In this document: in pieces, positions 1 through 9,858 of the stretch
Layout: each line of letters starts with the position of its first letter
Position numbering within the stretch: the stretch's first letter is position 1
DNA from: CAWBLP01 sp963789495
GTDB lineage: Bacteria > Pseudomonadota > Alphaproteobacteria > Acetobacterales > Acetobacteraceae
DNA length: 64,000 bases
Direction: 5' to 3'
Assembly: GCA_963789495.1 (NCBI GenBank)
Contig: CAWBLP010000031.1
Location: 124,001-188,000 of the forward strand
Position numbers and translations under genes: made by a program
Notes under the pieces: model-generated
The model's input: the letters and a program-made list of their open reading frames with translations, nothing else
The model's database searches: none
Told to the model about the DNA's origin: nothing

Positions 1-1
1 G

Positions 2-2740
2 GCCGGGCTGATCGTCACCGAACTGATTGCCCGACGCCAGGCACACCGCGTGCTGGTGGTGGCCCCTGCCGGTCCATTGCTGCGGCAATGGCAACAGGAA
101 CTGCGTCAGCGCTTCGGCCTGCGGTTTGTCGCGATCACCGACGCGGCGACGTTGGAGCAACAGCGCCGCGTCCTGGAGTTCGGCGGCAACCCGTTCGATG
201 CGGCGGCGCTCACTCTGCTGGCGCTGGATTTCGCCAAGCAGGAGCGGGTGCTGCAGGAGCTGGAGCGCTCGTCCTGGGACATCGCGATCATCGATGAGGC
301 GCATCACTGCATCAGTGCCGGATCAGGCAGCAACCGCGAAGCAACCCAGCGTCGGCGCCTGGCGGAGGTGGTGGCACAACGCAGCGACGGTTTGCTGCTG
401 TTGACCGCGACGCCACATGACGGGTTCGATCCGCATTTCGTCTCCCTGATCGAACTGCTGGATCCGAGCCTGGTGGACGGACGCGGCGGACTGGTCGGGT
501 CGGCATACCGCAGACACGTGGTGCGTCGACTGAAATCGCATCTCCGCGATCCGGCGTCCGGTGCGCCGCTGTTCACCCAGCGCGTCGTGCGGCCGGTGTC
601 GGTCGATCTGCACGACAAGGCCTATCAACCGGTACGCGCGTTTCATCAGGCTCTGACGGCACTGGTGGCGCCACGGCTGCGCCGGGTAGCGCAGGGACGC
701 GATGAAGCGGACACGCTGGCGTTCGTCGGTCTGCTGAAACGCTCGGTTTCCACCATCGCCGCCTGTGTCGCCACGCTGCGCGTGGTGACCGAACGGTATG
801 AAGCGGCGGCAGACGACCCGAGCCAGGCGGAAGCCTTGCGCAAGGAACGGACTGGGGCGCTGCGCCGGCATCGCCGCCGCACCTTGCGCTTCGGCACCCT
901 GGATGCGGCGGAGGATGGCGAGGCCGAACGCCTGGAGGTAGAGCAGATTGCCGCCGACCTGCATCATCGCGACGTGGAACGGGATAACGGCCGAACCGAA
1001 GCCACGCTGCATGCGCTGCGCGCGCTGATCGCGCTGGGCGAGGTCGCGGCACGGTCGGACCCCAAATTATCCGCCCTGCTGCAGGAGGTGCGCGCGATCC
1101 GCATTGCGCATCCGCGGGCAAACATCCTGATCTACACGGAATACGCTGACAGCCAGCGCGCGGCGTTCGCCGAACTGCACGCCGCGACGGCGCGCGAGGG
1201 CACGGTGCTGACGATCGGCGGCGACGACACGGAAGCCGCCCGGGCTCATGCGGTTGAGCGCTGTTCGCAGGAAGACGGCATTATCCTGCTGAGTACCGAT
1301 TCGCTAGCGGAAGGGCTGAACCTGCAGCAGCGCTGCTGCCATCTGATCCATCTGGATCTGCCATACAATCCGAACCGGCTGGAACAGCGCAACGGCCGCA
1401 TCGATCGTTACGGCCAACGCTGCGTGCCGGACATTCGCTATCTGTATCTGGCGGGCACGTTCGAGGAACGGCTCTTGTTGCGGCTGATCGCCAAATACGA
1501 GAAGGCGCGCGCACAGCTTGCATTGATGCCTGCCACATTGGGGGTCACCGCCGATCCTGGCGCCTTCGGCTCTGGCCTGATGACCGGGTTCGCCGAACGA
1601 CAGGCGGGCCTGTTCGACGATGCGCCATCGCCCATTCGCACGCTGGACCAGGCGGCCCAGCAGAGCAATGCCGTGTCCTGGCGCGACCTGCTGCATGAAG
1701 TCGATCGCGCCTTCGCCTGGCATGATCGGCATGCGGTGCGCCATGGCTGGTTTGCCGGCCAGGGATTGAATGCCGACACCGGGCAGGTGACCGCGGCCGA
1801 TGCTGCATATCGACGCGGCGAACGGATGGTGAGTGGGATCGATCTTCCTGGTTTTGTCGCCGATGCAATCGCCGCCGAGACCGGACGCCGCACCGATCCG
1901 GAACGGCTGCAGCTGCCGGCGGACTGGACGCACGGGATGGACGACCTGCCAGGCTACGATCCTGCCACCGGACTGTTGCGCGTAACCCGATCGCACAGCC
2001 GCATGCAGAACGCAGCGGGCGATTTGCTTGGCTATCTCGGTCGCGCCCATCCGATCGTGCGACACGCAATCCAGCGCGCGCGGCGTGATCAGATAGCCAT
2101 CAGCGCTGCCCTGGGTGACAGCGCCGCGGCGCCATCCGTGCTGCTGACCTTCGCCATCGAACTGCACAGCGCGCGCCATGTGATGCTGAGCCAGGTTATC
2201 GCGGTCATGCTGTCCCGATCTGGCGCGCCAGTTGCGTTGTTGCACCCACGGCAATGGCTGCATTTCGCCGCATCGACGCGTGAGGTGCCGGTCGAGGGTG
2301 TTTGGCAAAATGATTTCGCAGCCTGGGTTCCCGAGCGCCTCGCCGCGGCCGAAGCCGTGGCAGCATCAACCGCGCACGCGCTGCAGAGCGAATTTGCCAC
2401 GCGCGATCGGCGCCGCCTGCGCACGGAAGCGACGGCGCAGGAGCGTTGGCTGACACTGCGTGCCGACGAGCTGTGCGGGGCGGCACGGCCGGACATGAAG
2501 AACCTGTTCGGCGATGCACCGGCCTGCCCGGCCTGGAAGTTGCCCTCACCGCCCCTGGAACGACTGGCGGCGTTCGTGGTGGACGCGGACAACCCACCAC
2601 CACACCGACGCGCCGCCGCCAGCGCAGTGTCTTTATACCGCCGCCTGCAGGACGATCTCGCCACCCGCGCCACAACGTCATCCGCGCAGGTGAGCCGGCT
2701 CGGATTGCTGATGCTGGTCCCGCCGCAGCACACCGCATGA
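2..2740 (+). CDS. SNF2/RapA-type DEAH helicase, DrmD-like (5' end outside window)
   Basis: A superfamily 2 DNA translocase. The frame is open to the left window edge, so the N-terminus with the Walker A motif lies outside. Visible motifs: DEAH box (IIDEAHH, about nt 287-310), motif III (LLLTATPHDG, about nt 395-425), and a C-terminal RecA-like lobe ending in the arginine-finger motif QRNGRIDRYGQ (about nt 1385-1417), the pattern of RapA/SNF2 helicases. More than 400 residues follow the motor and match nothing I recognise. The adenine methylase gene starts 46 bp downstream, probably in the same operon. A SNF2 helicase next to a 1300-residue DNA methylase is the DrmD-DrmMI arrangement of class 1 DISARM; that assignment is inference because drmA, drmB and drmC are not visible. 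A helicase of another restriction-like system is possible. Confidence 0.8.
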   Translation, partial: AGLIVTELIARRQAHRVLVVAPAGPLLRQWQQELRQRFGLRFVAITDAATLEQQRRVLEFGGNPFDAAALTLLALDFAKQERVLQELERSSWDIAIIDEAHHCISAGSGSNREATQRRRLAEVVAQRSDGLLLLTATPHDGFDPHFVSLIELLDPSLVDGRGGLVGSAYRRHVVRRLKSHLRDPASGAPLFTQRVVRPVSVDLHDKAYQPVRAFHQALTALVAPRLRRVAQGRDEADTLAFVGLLKRSVSTIAACVATLRVVTERYEAAADDPSQAEALRKERTGALRRHRRRTLRFGTLDAAEDGEAERLEVEQIAADLHHRDVERDNGRTEATLHALRALIALGEVAARSDPKLSALLQEVRAIRIAHPRANILIYTEYADSQRAAFAELHAATAREGTVLTIGGDDTEAARAHAVERCSQEDGIILLSTDSLAEGLNLQQRCCHLIHLDLPYNPNRLEQRNGRIDRYGQRCVPDIRYLYLAGTFEERLLLRLIAKYEKARAQLALMPATLGVTADPGAFGSGLMTGFAERQAGLFDDAPSPIRTLDQAAQQSNAVSWRDLLHEVDRAFAWHDRHAVRHGWFAGQGLNADTGQVTAADAAYRRGERMVSGIDLPGFVADAIAAETGRRTDPERLQLPADWTHGMDDLPGYDPATGLLRVTRSHSRMQNAAGDLLGYLGRAHPIVRHAIQRARRDQIAISAALGDSAAAPSVLLTFAIELHSARHVMLSQVIAVMLSRSGAPVALLHPRQWLHFAASTREVPVEGVWQNDFAAWVPERLAAAEAVAASTAHALQSEFATRDRRRLRTEATAQERWLTLRADELCGAARPDMKNLFGDAPACPAWKLPSPPLERLAAFVVDADNPPPHRRAAASAVSLYRRLQDDLATRATTSSAQVSRLGLLMLVPPQHTA

Positions 2741-2786
2741 ACCAGCCACCACCCAAAGCGCGAAGTTCGCTTCACAGGCCGCATGG

Positions 2787-5700
2787 ATGAACTTCGAACT
2801 CAGCGATTGCAGCTTCTCCGGACCGGCGCTGCCGGAACCCTTCGTCCAGTTCGAGCTGGCCACGGTCTTGGCAAAGCATGGCCTGCTGCACGAGCATGTC
2901 GTCCAAAACTGTTGGTCCACACTCCGGCGGTCATTGGCCACGCTCGGCGCCTCGGCCGGGCGGTTGCGCGTCAACAACCACGTGCTCCAGCCGTTGCTTC
3001 AAAGCCTGGGGTATGCGCCAGCCGAACGGCAGCCTCCGATGCAGACGCGAGAAGGTGTTGAAGACGGCGGCTGGCTCGCGCGCACACCCGACAATGCGCA
3101 ACTGCGCCTGTGGTCGGTCGACAGCGATATCGATCTCGATGTGCCGCACCGGACCGGCCGCGCCTATCGTTTCAGTCCGACCCGCTGCGCCCAGCGCGTG
3201 CTGCTGGCCGCCAGTGAACATGTCGGGCTGCTGACCAACGGCGAACAACTCCGCCTGCTGCTGTGCGACGCTGCGCGACCGGACAGCCATATCGCCATCC
3301 GGCTGACCGCCTGGCGCGGCCAACGCCCGCCACCCGACTCGCTGCGCCTGCTGCTCGCCATTGTCGCGCCGACGGGACTTGCCGCACTGCCAGAGATTTT
3401 GGATGCGGCGCGATTGAGCCAGGTCCGCATCACCAAGGACCTGCGCGTGCAGGCGCGCGCCGCCATCGAAGGTTTCCTGCAGTCCGTGCTGGATCATCCG
3501 GGCAATCGTGCCGCGCTGCCAAGCCATGCGCAGGCTGATAAGGTTGTTGCGCTGTGGCAGGAAAGCCTCGTTCTGGTCTATCGACTCCTGTTCATCCTGA
3601 AACTGGAAAGCGCCACCGACACGACGCGTGCATTCAGCTTCGCATCCACCCGTCTCTGGCGTCATGCCCTGTCACCCAACCAGGCGCTCGGCCCGCTGGT
3701 ACGCCGCCACCTGGATCAGGGCCAGGATACCGGCCGCATGCTGGAAGACGGGCTGCGCTGCCTGTTCCGTGCCTTTCGCGACGGCCTGTCCTGCAGCGAG
3801 CTGCGCATCACCCCACTGGGCGGCGCGCTGTTCGGTTCGGCCACCACGCCGCATCTCGACGCCTTGCAATGGGGCGAACGCGGCGTAGCACTGCTGCTCG
3901 ACCGGCTGTTATGGACAAAGCCACCCAACCGCGCCCGCGAACGCGTGCATTACGGTTCGCTCGACGTGGAAGATCTGGGCCGCATCTACGAAGCACTGCT
4001 CGATCTGGAGCCGGGTCTCGCCGAAGTACCCATGGTGCGACTGCGGCGCGCCCGTCTCGACGTGGTGCTGCCGAAAGCCGACGCGGCACCGGTTCAGGCG
4101 CGCAGCGAAGCCGGCGGCGGAACGCGTACCGTCTGGATGCAGGACATCGCCCCGGGCCGCTTCTTCCTGCGTGCCGGCCTGGGACGCAAGGCAACCGGTG
4201 CCTACTACACGCCGCACGCGTTCGTCCGCTTCCTGGTGCAGCAGTCGCTGGCACCGCAAATCGCTCAGCGCAGCCCGGATGACGATCCCAATCCCAACGC
4301 CATCCTGACCCTGAAGATCGTCGATCCCGCGACGGGCAGCGGCCATTTCCTGGTGGAGGCGTGTCGGTTCCTCGGCGAAGCGCTCTATGTGGCGTGCCGC
4401 CTGTGCGACGACCAGGCGACCGCCGCCGAGGCTGCCGCAGCGCGCACCGAGGGAGAGAAACGTACGACGCTTCAGGCCCGTGCTGTGACCCTCCGCGATC
4501 GCTTGGCGGCGCTGCCGGACGGGGACGGAAGCCTGGCCGCCTACCTGCCAAGCCACGCCTGCGAGGGCGGTGCCATCGGACCGTCGCAACAGCGCGGTCT
4601 CGCCATCTGCCGCCGCCTGGTCGCGGTCCATTGCCTGTACGGCGTCGACTGCAATGCATTGGCGGTGGAACTTGCGAAGCTGTCGCTGTGGCTGGAATCC
4701 TACGCCGAAGGCCTGCCGCTCACCTTCCTGGATCATCGTCTCCTGGTGGGCGACTCCCTCGCCGGCGCATTCTTTGCCCAGCTTGAAACACTGCCGATCA
4801 GCGGAAAGTCCCTGTCATCGACGGTCAGTTTCGGCATCGCCGAACGGCTGCATGCGGTCGTCGTCCGGGCCCGCCGCGAAGTGCGTGTGCTCGATGCCAG
4901 CGTGGGTCGGGACACGGCCGATCTGATTGTGAAGCAGGCCGCCAAGACGCGCCTCGATGCGCTGCTCGCGCCGTTGCGTAATCTCGCCCGTGCCTGGTCC
5001 GGTGCCGTGCTGTCGGGCGCGGCGAATGCCGATGCTGCCTGGTTCGCACTGGCGCGCCAGGTCGCACGCACCGGCGTCTGGCCGAATGCACTGACCGATG
5101 TGCAGGCAACCCTGCTGCGAACCGGCAGCACCGCCCTGCCCTGGGATCTCACCTTTCCGGAGGTCTTCGCGCCTGATCGCGCCGGTTCCAGCGGCTTCAA
5201 CGCGGTTCTCGGCAATCCGCCGTGGGATGTGTTGCAGTACAGCACACGCGATTTCGTCGCGGCCTTCGATCCCACTGTGCTGGATGCGCCGACCAAGCAG
5301 GAACGCAGCGCGGTGGAGCATCGCGTGCTGGCCGACCCCGTGCGCGCCGCACAGTTCGCCGCGTACAAATCCGACATGGACGCGCGCAAACGCCTCATGC
5401 TGCGGCTGTTCCGCCATCACAAGATCGCCCTCGGCAACTCGCTGACCGCAGGCAACCTCGACGCATTCCGCCTGTTCAGTGAACGCAAGCTGCAACTGGT
5501 CAGCCAGGACGGTGCCATCGGCATGGTGGTACCGTCGGCCTTCCACGCCAACGAAGGCACCACCGGCCTGCGCCAGCTCTATCTGCAACAGACCCGGCTG
5601 GACTACTGCCTCTCGTTCGAGAATCGCAGAAAACTGTTCGATATCGACAGCCGCTTCAAGTTTGCGCTGATCGTCGCGCGCCGCCCGGGACCGACGCAGT

Positions 5701-6803
5701 CACTGCGCTGCGCCTTCTATCTGGACTCGTTCGAGCAAACCAATGACCCGTCCCGTCTCCTGACCTATGATCGCGCCTTCATCCAGGCGGCAGGCGGTGA
5801 CTATCTGACCTTGCCGGAGCTGCGCAGCCAGGAGGATCTGTCGGTCGCGCGCCACCTGCTGCTGCGCCATACCGCGCTGGGGTCCTGGTGCGAAACACGG
5901 GGCATCGCGCTCGGCCGCGACCTGCACATGACGGACGATGCCGCTCATTTCGTGCCGATCGGCCGGCTGTTGCGGGTCGGCGAATCCGCCGCCGATCCGG
6001 CGCTGGCGCAACACCTGCACGACCGGGGTTTTCTGCTGCTGCATGAAGGCAAGACCTTTCATCAGTTCACCGACCGCTGGGACACGCTGCCGCGCTACGC
6101 CGTGCCGCGGGAGCGGCTGCACACCAAGCCCGCCACGCGCGACGCCGCACGCCATTATCGCCTGGTGTTCCGCGACGTGGCGGGGTCGTCCAATGAACGC
6201 ACGTTGATCGCTGCCATTGCGATACCGGACGTGGTGTTCGGCCATACCGCGAACACCGAGCGTGCCCCCGCGCTGCGACCCAACGGGTCCGCGCTGCTGC
6301 TGTGCGCGCTGCTGAACAGCTTTCCGATGGATTGGATGGTGCGACAGAAGGCAGCCGCCCATCTCAGCCTGTTCATCGTGCAGGGGCTGACCGTACCCGT
6401 TCTGTCGATGACTGCGCAGCGACTCCTCGCCCATGGTGCGTTGCGGTTGAGCAGCCGGCATGGCGGCTACGCTGACCTGTGGCGCGAGCAACTCGGTGAT
6501 GCCTGGCGGGAGCCGGACCGAGCGCCGCATTGCTGGCCGGCGGTGGTCGATCCGGCCCGCCGCTGGCACCTGCAGGCCGCCATGGACGCCGTCATCGCTC
6601 ATGCATTCGGACTGCCGCGCGCCGCCTATCAGCATGTGTTGGGCAGCTTCACGCACCGCACCTTTCCCGCCGCCGCTGCCCTTTGCCTGGCCGCTTTCGA
6701 CAACCTCGCGGCAGAGGGGGCGGCGGCGTTCGTCCGCGCGCATGATCCATACTGGGATATCGCGATCCCAGAACAAACCCGCCCGGCAGTCCACGCAGCG
6801 TAG
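2787..6803 (+). CDS. Large N6-adenine DNA methyltransferase (Eco57I/DrmMI-like)
   Basis: A 1338-residue SAM-dependent DNA methylase expected to methylate adenine. About residues 467-478 carry the GAYYTP motif that precedes the catalytic domain in Eco57I-like enzymes. SAM-binding motif I is DPATGSGHFL at about residue 512, and the catalytic motif IV is NPPW at about residue 809. The 450-residue N-terminal part has no recognisable motif and the last 450 residues probably form a target-recognition region. No nuclease motif is visible, so it looks like a modification enzyme paired with the upstream helicase rather than a self-contained type IIG enzyme. ATG start 46 bp after the helicase stop. In DISARM the methylase marks host DNA; whether this pair works without the other subunits cannot be told here. 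Confidence 0.85.
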   Translation: MNFELSDCSFSGPALPEPFVQFELATVLAKHGLLHEHVVQNCWSTLRRSLATLGASAGRLRVNNHVLQPLLQSLGYAPAERQPPMQTREGVEDGGWLARTPDNAQLRLWSVDSDIDLDVPHRTGRAYRFSPTRCAQRVLLAASEHVGLLTNGEQLRLLLCDAARPDSHIAIRLTAWRGQRPPPDSLRLLLAIVAPTGLAALPEILDAARLSQVRITKDLRVQARAAIEGFLQSVLDHPGNRAALPSHAQADKVVALWQESLVLVYRLLFILKLESATDTTRAFSFASTRLWRHALSPNQALGPLVRRHLDQGQDTGRMLEDGLRCLFRAFRDGLSCSELRITPLGGALFGSATTPHLDALQWGERGVALLLDRLLWTKPPNRARERVHYGSLDVEDLGRIYEALLDLEPGLAEVPMVRLRRARLDVVLPKADAAPVQARSEAGGGTRTVWMQDIAPGRFFLRAGLGRKATGAYYTPHAFVRFLVQQSLAPQIAQRSPDDDPNPNAILTLKIVDPATGSGHFLVEACRFLGEALYVACRLCDDQATAAEAAAARTEGEKRTTLQARAVTLRDRLAALPDGDGSLAAYLPSHACEGGAIGPSQQRGLAICRRLVAVHCLYGVDCNALAVELAKLSLWLESYAEGLPLTFLDHRLLVGDSLAGAFFAQLETLPISGKSLSSTVSFGIAERLHAVVVRARREVRVLDASVGRDTADLIVKQAAKTRLDALLAPLRNLARAWSGAVLSGAANADAAWFALARQVARTGVWPNALTDVQATLLRTGSTALPWDLTFPEVFAPDRAGSSGFNAVLGNPPWDVLQYSTRDFVAAFDPTVLDAPTKQERSAVEHRVLADPVRAAQFAAYKSDMDARKRLMLRLFRHHKIALGNSLTAGNLDAFRLFSERKLQLVSQDGAIGMVVPSAFHANEGTTGLRQLYLQQTRLDYCLSFENRRKLFDIDSRFKFALIVARRPGPTQSLRCAFYLDSFEQTNDPSRLLTYDRAFIQAAGGDYLTLPELRSQEDLSVARHLLLRHTALGSWCETRGIALGRDLHMTDDAAHFVPIGRLLRVGESAADPALAQHLHDRGFLLLHEGKTFHQFTDRWDTLPRYAVPRERLHTKPATRDAARHYRLVFRDVAGSSNERTLIAAIAIPDVVFGHTANTERAPALRPNGSALLLCALLNSFPMDWMVRQKAAAHLSLFIVQGLTVPVLSMTAQRLLAHGALRLSSRHGGYADLWREQLGDAWREPDRAPHCWPAVVDPARRWHLQAAMDAVIAHAFGLPRAAYQHVLGSFTHRTFPAAAALCLAAFDNLAAEGAAAFVRAHDPYWDIAIPEQTRPAVHAA

Positions 6804-6912
6804 CCAGCGATCCGATCCAGCCTCCGGTGCACCGCACGGCATCCCGCCAATCCAGCCCTTCCCAGCCCGCCGCTGCCGCGCGATGGTCGCCTCGCCCGTG
6901 TACAGGACCCGA

Positions 6913-8610
6913 ATGATGACGCAGACCGACTGGCGCGCCCGCGCCGGCACTTCGTTCCACTGCGAGAAGCAGCCCGCCATTGGCCGCCGCGGCATGGTGG
7001 TGACCAACCATGCGCTCGCCTCCGCCGCCGGCGCCGAGATGCTGGCCGCCGGCGGTAACGCCATCGACGCCGCGATCGCCGCCTTCTTCACCCTGACCGT
7101 GGTGGAGCCGATGATGGTCGGCATCCTCGGCGGCGGCATGGCCCATATCCGCCTGGCGGACGGCACCCATACGGTGATTGACGGCCAGAGCACCGCACCG
7201 CGCGCCACCGGCCCCACCACCTTCACGCCCGATCCCGCCGCCGCACCCGGCACCATGGACGCGATCGGCCGCAAGAACGCGCTCGGCCCCACCGCCGTCG
7301 CGGCACCCGGCAACCTGATGGGCTGGTGCGAGGCGCTCGCCCGGTTCGGCCGCTTTTCGCTGCCCGACGTCATGGAGCCGGCGATCCGCCACGCCTCGCG
7401 CGGCTTCCGGGTCACGCCCTACCTGCACGAATGCGTCTCCGACTGCGCAGCCGACATGGCGTTGGATCCGGAAATTGCCCGGCTCTATCTGCCCGGCGGC
7501 ACACCGATCCAGCCCGGCACGCGCCTAGTCACCGGCGACTACGCCGAGACGCTGCGCAGCATCGCCCGCGAAGGCCCTGCCCTGCTCCATGGCGGCGCGC
7601 TCGGGCGCCACTACACCGACCACATGGCGCAGACCGGTGGCTACCTCGCGATGGACGACCTCACCACCTATCGCACCATCGAACGCGCCGCCCTGCGCGG
7701 CCGCTATCGCGGCCACGAGATCGTCGGCCCGCCGCCGCCCTCCTCGGGGCCGCTGCATATCATCCAGATGCTCAACATATTGGAAGGATTCGACATCGGC
7801 GGGCTCGGTTTCGGCTCCGCCGACACGCTGCATCTGCTCGCCGAGGTGCTCAAGATTGCCTTCGCCGATCGCGCCGCCGCGACCGCCGATCCGGCCTTTG
7901 TGAAAGTCCCCGTGGAGAAGCTGCTGTCGAAGGAGTACGCCACGCAGCGTCGCGCCCGCATCGACCTGGCGCGCGCCCAGGAATGGAGCGCCGAGGTCAG
8001 CGCCGGCGAAGGCGCCCACACCACGCACCTCACCGTGGCGGATGCGGAGGGAAATATCGTCGCCAGCACGCAGACCATCAACAGCCTGTTCGGCGCCCGC
8101 TACATCGTGCCGGGTACTGGCATGGTCCCGAACAACTACATGTTCGTGTTCACCCCGCATCCCGGCCGCGCCAGCTCGGTGGCGCCCGGCAAGCGCATCA
8201 CCTCCTCCATGTCGCCGGTGATCGTGCTGCGGGATGGCCAGCCGCGTTACGCACTGGGGCTGCCCGGCGGACTGCGCATCTTCCCCTCGGTGATGCAGGC
8301 GCTGTCCAACCTGATCGACCATGGCATGACCGTGCAGGAGGCGGTGGAGGCACCGCGGCTGTGGACCCAGGGTTTCGGCGTGGAGGTGGAGGCATCGGTG
8401 CCCGCCGGGATCGTGTCCGCGCTGCGGGAGCGCGGCCACGACATGGCGACGGTCGGCAATGTCGGCGGCGGCATGAGCGCGATCCAGTTCGATCCCGACG
8501 GCACCATGACCGGTGCCGCCTGCTGGCGGGCGGACGGCACGCCGATCGCACTCGGCGGCGGCCTGGCGCGCAAGGGCGTGCGGTTCCGCCCGGAAGCGGC
8601 GCGCAGCTAA
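6913..8610 (+). CDS. Gamma-glutamyltransferase family protein
   Basis: An Ntn-hydrolase of the gamma-glutamyltransferase family, about 565 residues, made as a proenzyme and self-cleaved at a conserved threonine that becomes the N-terminus of the small subunit and the nucleophile. The start of the small subunit is visible as TTHLTVAD with the catalytic Thr at about residue 370, followed by the usual NSLFG region. The frame stays open far upstream into the methylase gene, but homology begins near MTQTDWRARAG. ATG at 6913 (or 6916) has AGGA 5-8 bp upstream. No signal peptide is evident, so it may be cytosolic, unlike periplasmic E. coli Ggt. Substrate unknown. It converges with zapE, with only 16 bp between the stops. 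Confidence 0.88.
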   Translation: MMTQTDWRARAGTSFHCEKQPAIGRRGMVVTNHALASAAGAEMLAAGGNAIDAAIAAFFTLTVVEPMMVGILGGGMAHIRLADGTHTVIDGQSTAPRATGPTTFTPDPAAAPGTMDAIGRKNALGPTAVAAPGNLMGWCEALARFGRFSLPDVMEPAIRHASRGFRVTPYLHECVSDCAADMALDPEIARLYLPGGTPIQPGTRLVTGDYAETLRSIAREGPALLHGGALGRHYTDHMAQTGGYLAMDDLTTYRTIERAALRGRYRGHEIVGPPPPSSGPLHIIQMLNILEGFDIGGLGFGSADTLHLLAEVLKIAFADRAAATADPAFVKVPVEKLLSKEYATQRRARIDLARAQEWSAEVSAGEGAHTTHLTVADAEGNIVASTQTINSLFGARYIVPGTGMVPNNYMFVFTPHPGRASSVAPGKRITSSMSPVIVLRDGQPRYALGLPGGLRIFPSVMQALSNLIDHGMTVQEAVEAPRLWTQGFGVEVEASVPAGIVSALRERGHDMATVGNVGGGMSAIQFDPDGTMTGAACWRADGTPIALGGGLARKGVRFRPEAARS

Positions 8611-8626
8611 CCGGGAGCGTGCTGCG

Positions 8627-9790
8627 TCACGTCAGATGCGGCAGGTCCAGCCAGTCCTGGCTGGCCATCTCATCCAGGCGGGACGCGGTGCGCTCGAACA
8701 TCTTCGCGTTCTCGCCGCGGCGATACAGCCGGTCCGGCATCGCCTCCGCCGAAGCGAACAGCTTCACCCGATGGTCATACAGCGTGTCGATCAGCGTGAT
8801 GAAGCGGCGCGCCTCGTCGTAATTATCCGGTGACAGGCGGGGAATGTCGTCCAGGATCAGCGTGTGGTATTGCGTCGCCAGCGCCAGGTAGTCACCCGGC
8901 CCCAGCGCAACGCCGCACAGCGCGGCAAATTCGAATCGCGCGACGCCGTCGGCGGCCAGCGGCACCACGACGTCGCGCCCCATCACGGTCAAATGCTCGA
9001 CCCCGGCCGGGACATCGCCGGTGAGATCGGCGAAGGCGGCGTCCAGCGCGCGCCGCGCCATCGCATCGGCCGGGACGTGCCAGGTGCGCAGGCCGCGCAT
9101 CCGCTCCCGCCGGAAATCCCGGCCGGCATCCATCATCAGCACGTCCATATGCTGGCGGATCAGGGCGATGAACGGCAGGAACGCATCGCGTCCCGGCTGG
9201 CCCTGGAACAGCGCGTCCGGCGGCGTGTTGGATGTGGCGACCACCACAACGCCGCGCTCGAACAGCGCCTGGAACAGCCGGCCCAGGATCATCGCGTCGG
9301 CGATGTCGTGCACCTGGAACTCGTCGAAGCACAACAGCGCCGCCTCGGTGGCGATGCTGTCGGCCAGCGGCGGAATCGGGTCGTCGATCGCCGGATGCGC
9401 CCGCTTGAAGGCGTGCACCCGCTTATGCGCGTTCTGCATGAAACGGTGGAAATGGATGCGCTGCTTGCGCGGCACGTCGGCCGCGGCGAAGAACAGGTCC
9501 ATCAGCATGGATTTGCCACGCCCGACCTCGCCGACCAGGTACAACCCGTTGGGCCGCTCCGGCTCATCGGCCTCCGTGCCCTTGCGGCGTAGCAATCGAG
9601 CGATGAAACCGGTCTCGCGCGTGCGCCCCGGCTGCGGATCGTAGCCGCGCAACTGCTGCCACAGGGCCTGCAACCGTTCGGCCGCCCGCTCCTGCGCCAG
9701 GTCCGGCGCCAGCTCGCCGGCACCGCGCAGCGCATGATAGGCCGGCAACGGGCCGGAGTTGGTGAAATCAGGTCGGGTCGGAGTGTCCAT
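8627..9790 (-). CDS. zapE: Cell division protein ZapE (AFG1-like AAA ATPase)
   Basis: A P-loop ATPase of the AFG1/ZapE family, which binds FtsZ and acts on the constricting Z ring in proteobacteria. Walker A is GEVGRGKSML and Walker B is LLCFDEFQVHDIADAM; both have the family-specific flanks. The length of 387 residues fits the family. I prefer the ATG at 9790 (MDTPTRPDF) because family homology starts just after it with GPLPAYHALR; a GTG at 9814 in the same frame would add eight residues, and neither has a clear ribosome binding site. The gene is single, convergent with the gamma-glutamyltransferase and divergent from the phosphatase/ARH fusion gene, leaving less than 70 bp for both promoters. 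Confidence 0.9.
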   Translation of the reverse strand: MDTPTRPDFTNSGPLPAYHALRGAGELAPDLAQERAAERLQALWQQLRGYDPQPGRTRETGFIARLLRRKGTEADEPERPNGLYLVGEVGRGKSMLMDLFFAAADVPRKQRIHFHRFMQNAHKRVHAFKRAHPAIDDPIPPLADSIATEAALLCFDEFQVHDIADAMILGRLFQALFERGVVVVATSNTPPDALFQGQPGRDAFLPFIALIRQHMDVLMMDAGRDFRRERMRGLRTWHVPADAMARRALDAAFADLTGDVPAGVEHLTVMGRDVVVPLAADGVARFEFAALCGVALGPGDYLALATQYHTLILDDIPRLSPDNYDEARRFITLIDTLYDHRVKLFASAEAMPDRLYRRGENAKMFERTASRLDEMASQDWLDLPHLT

Positions 9791-9858
9791 TTCGTGTTGC
9801 GGCAGATAGCGCACGACGAGCGGGCCGCCTAGATTGACTCTTCCTCAGAGGACGACTC

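Noticed and set aside
6460..6912. N-terminal extension of the gamma-glutamyltransferase into the methylase gene
   Set aside because: Family homology begins near 6913, where a ribosome binding site is also present; the extension is out-of-frame reading of the methylase end.
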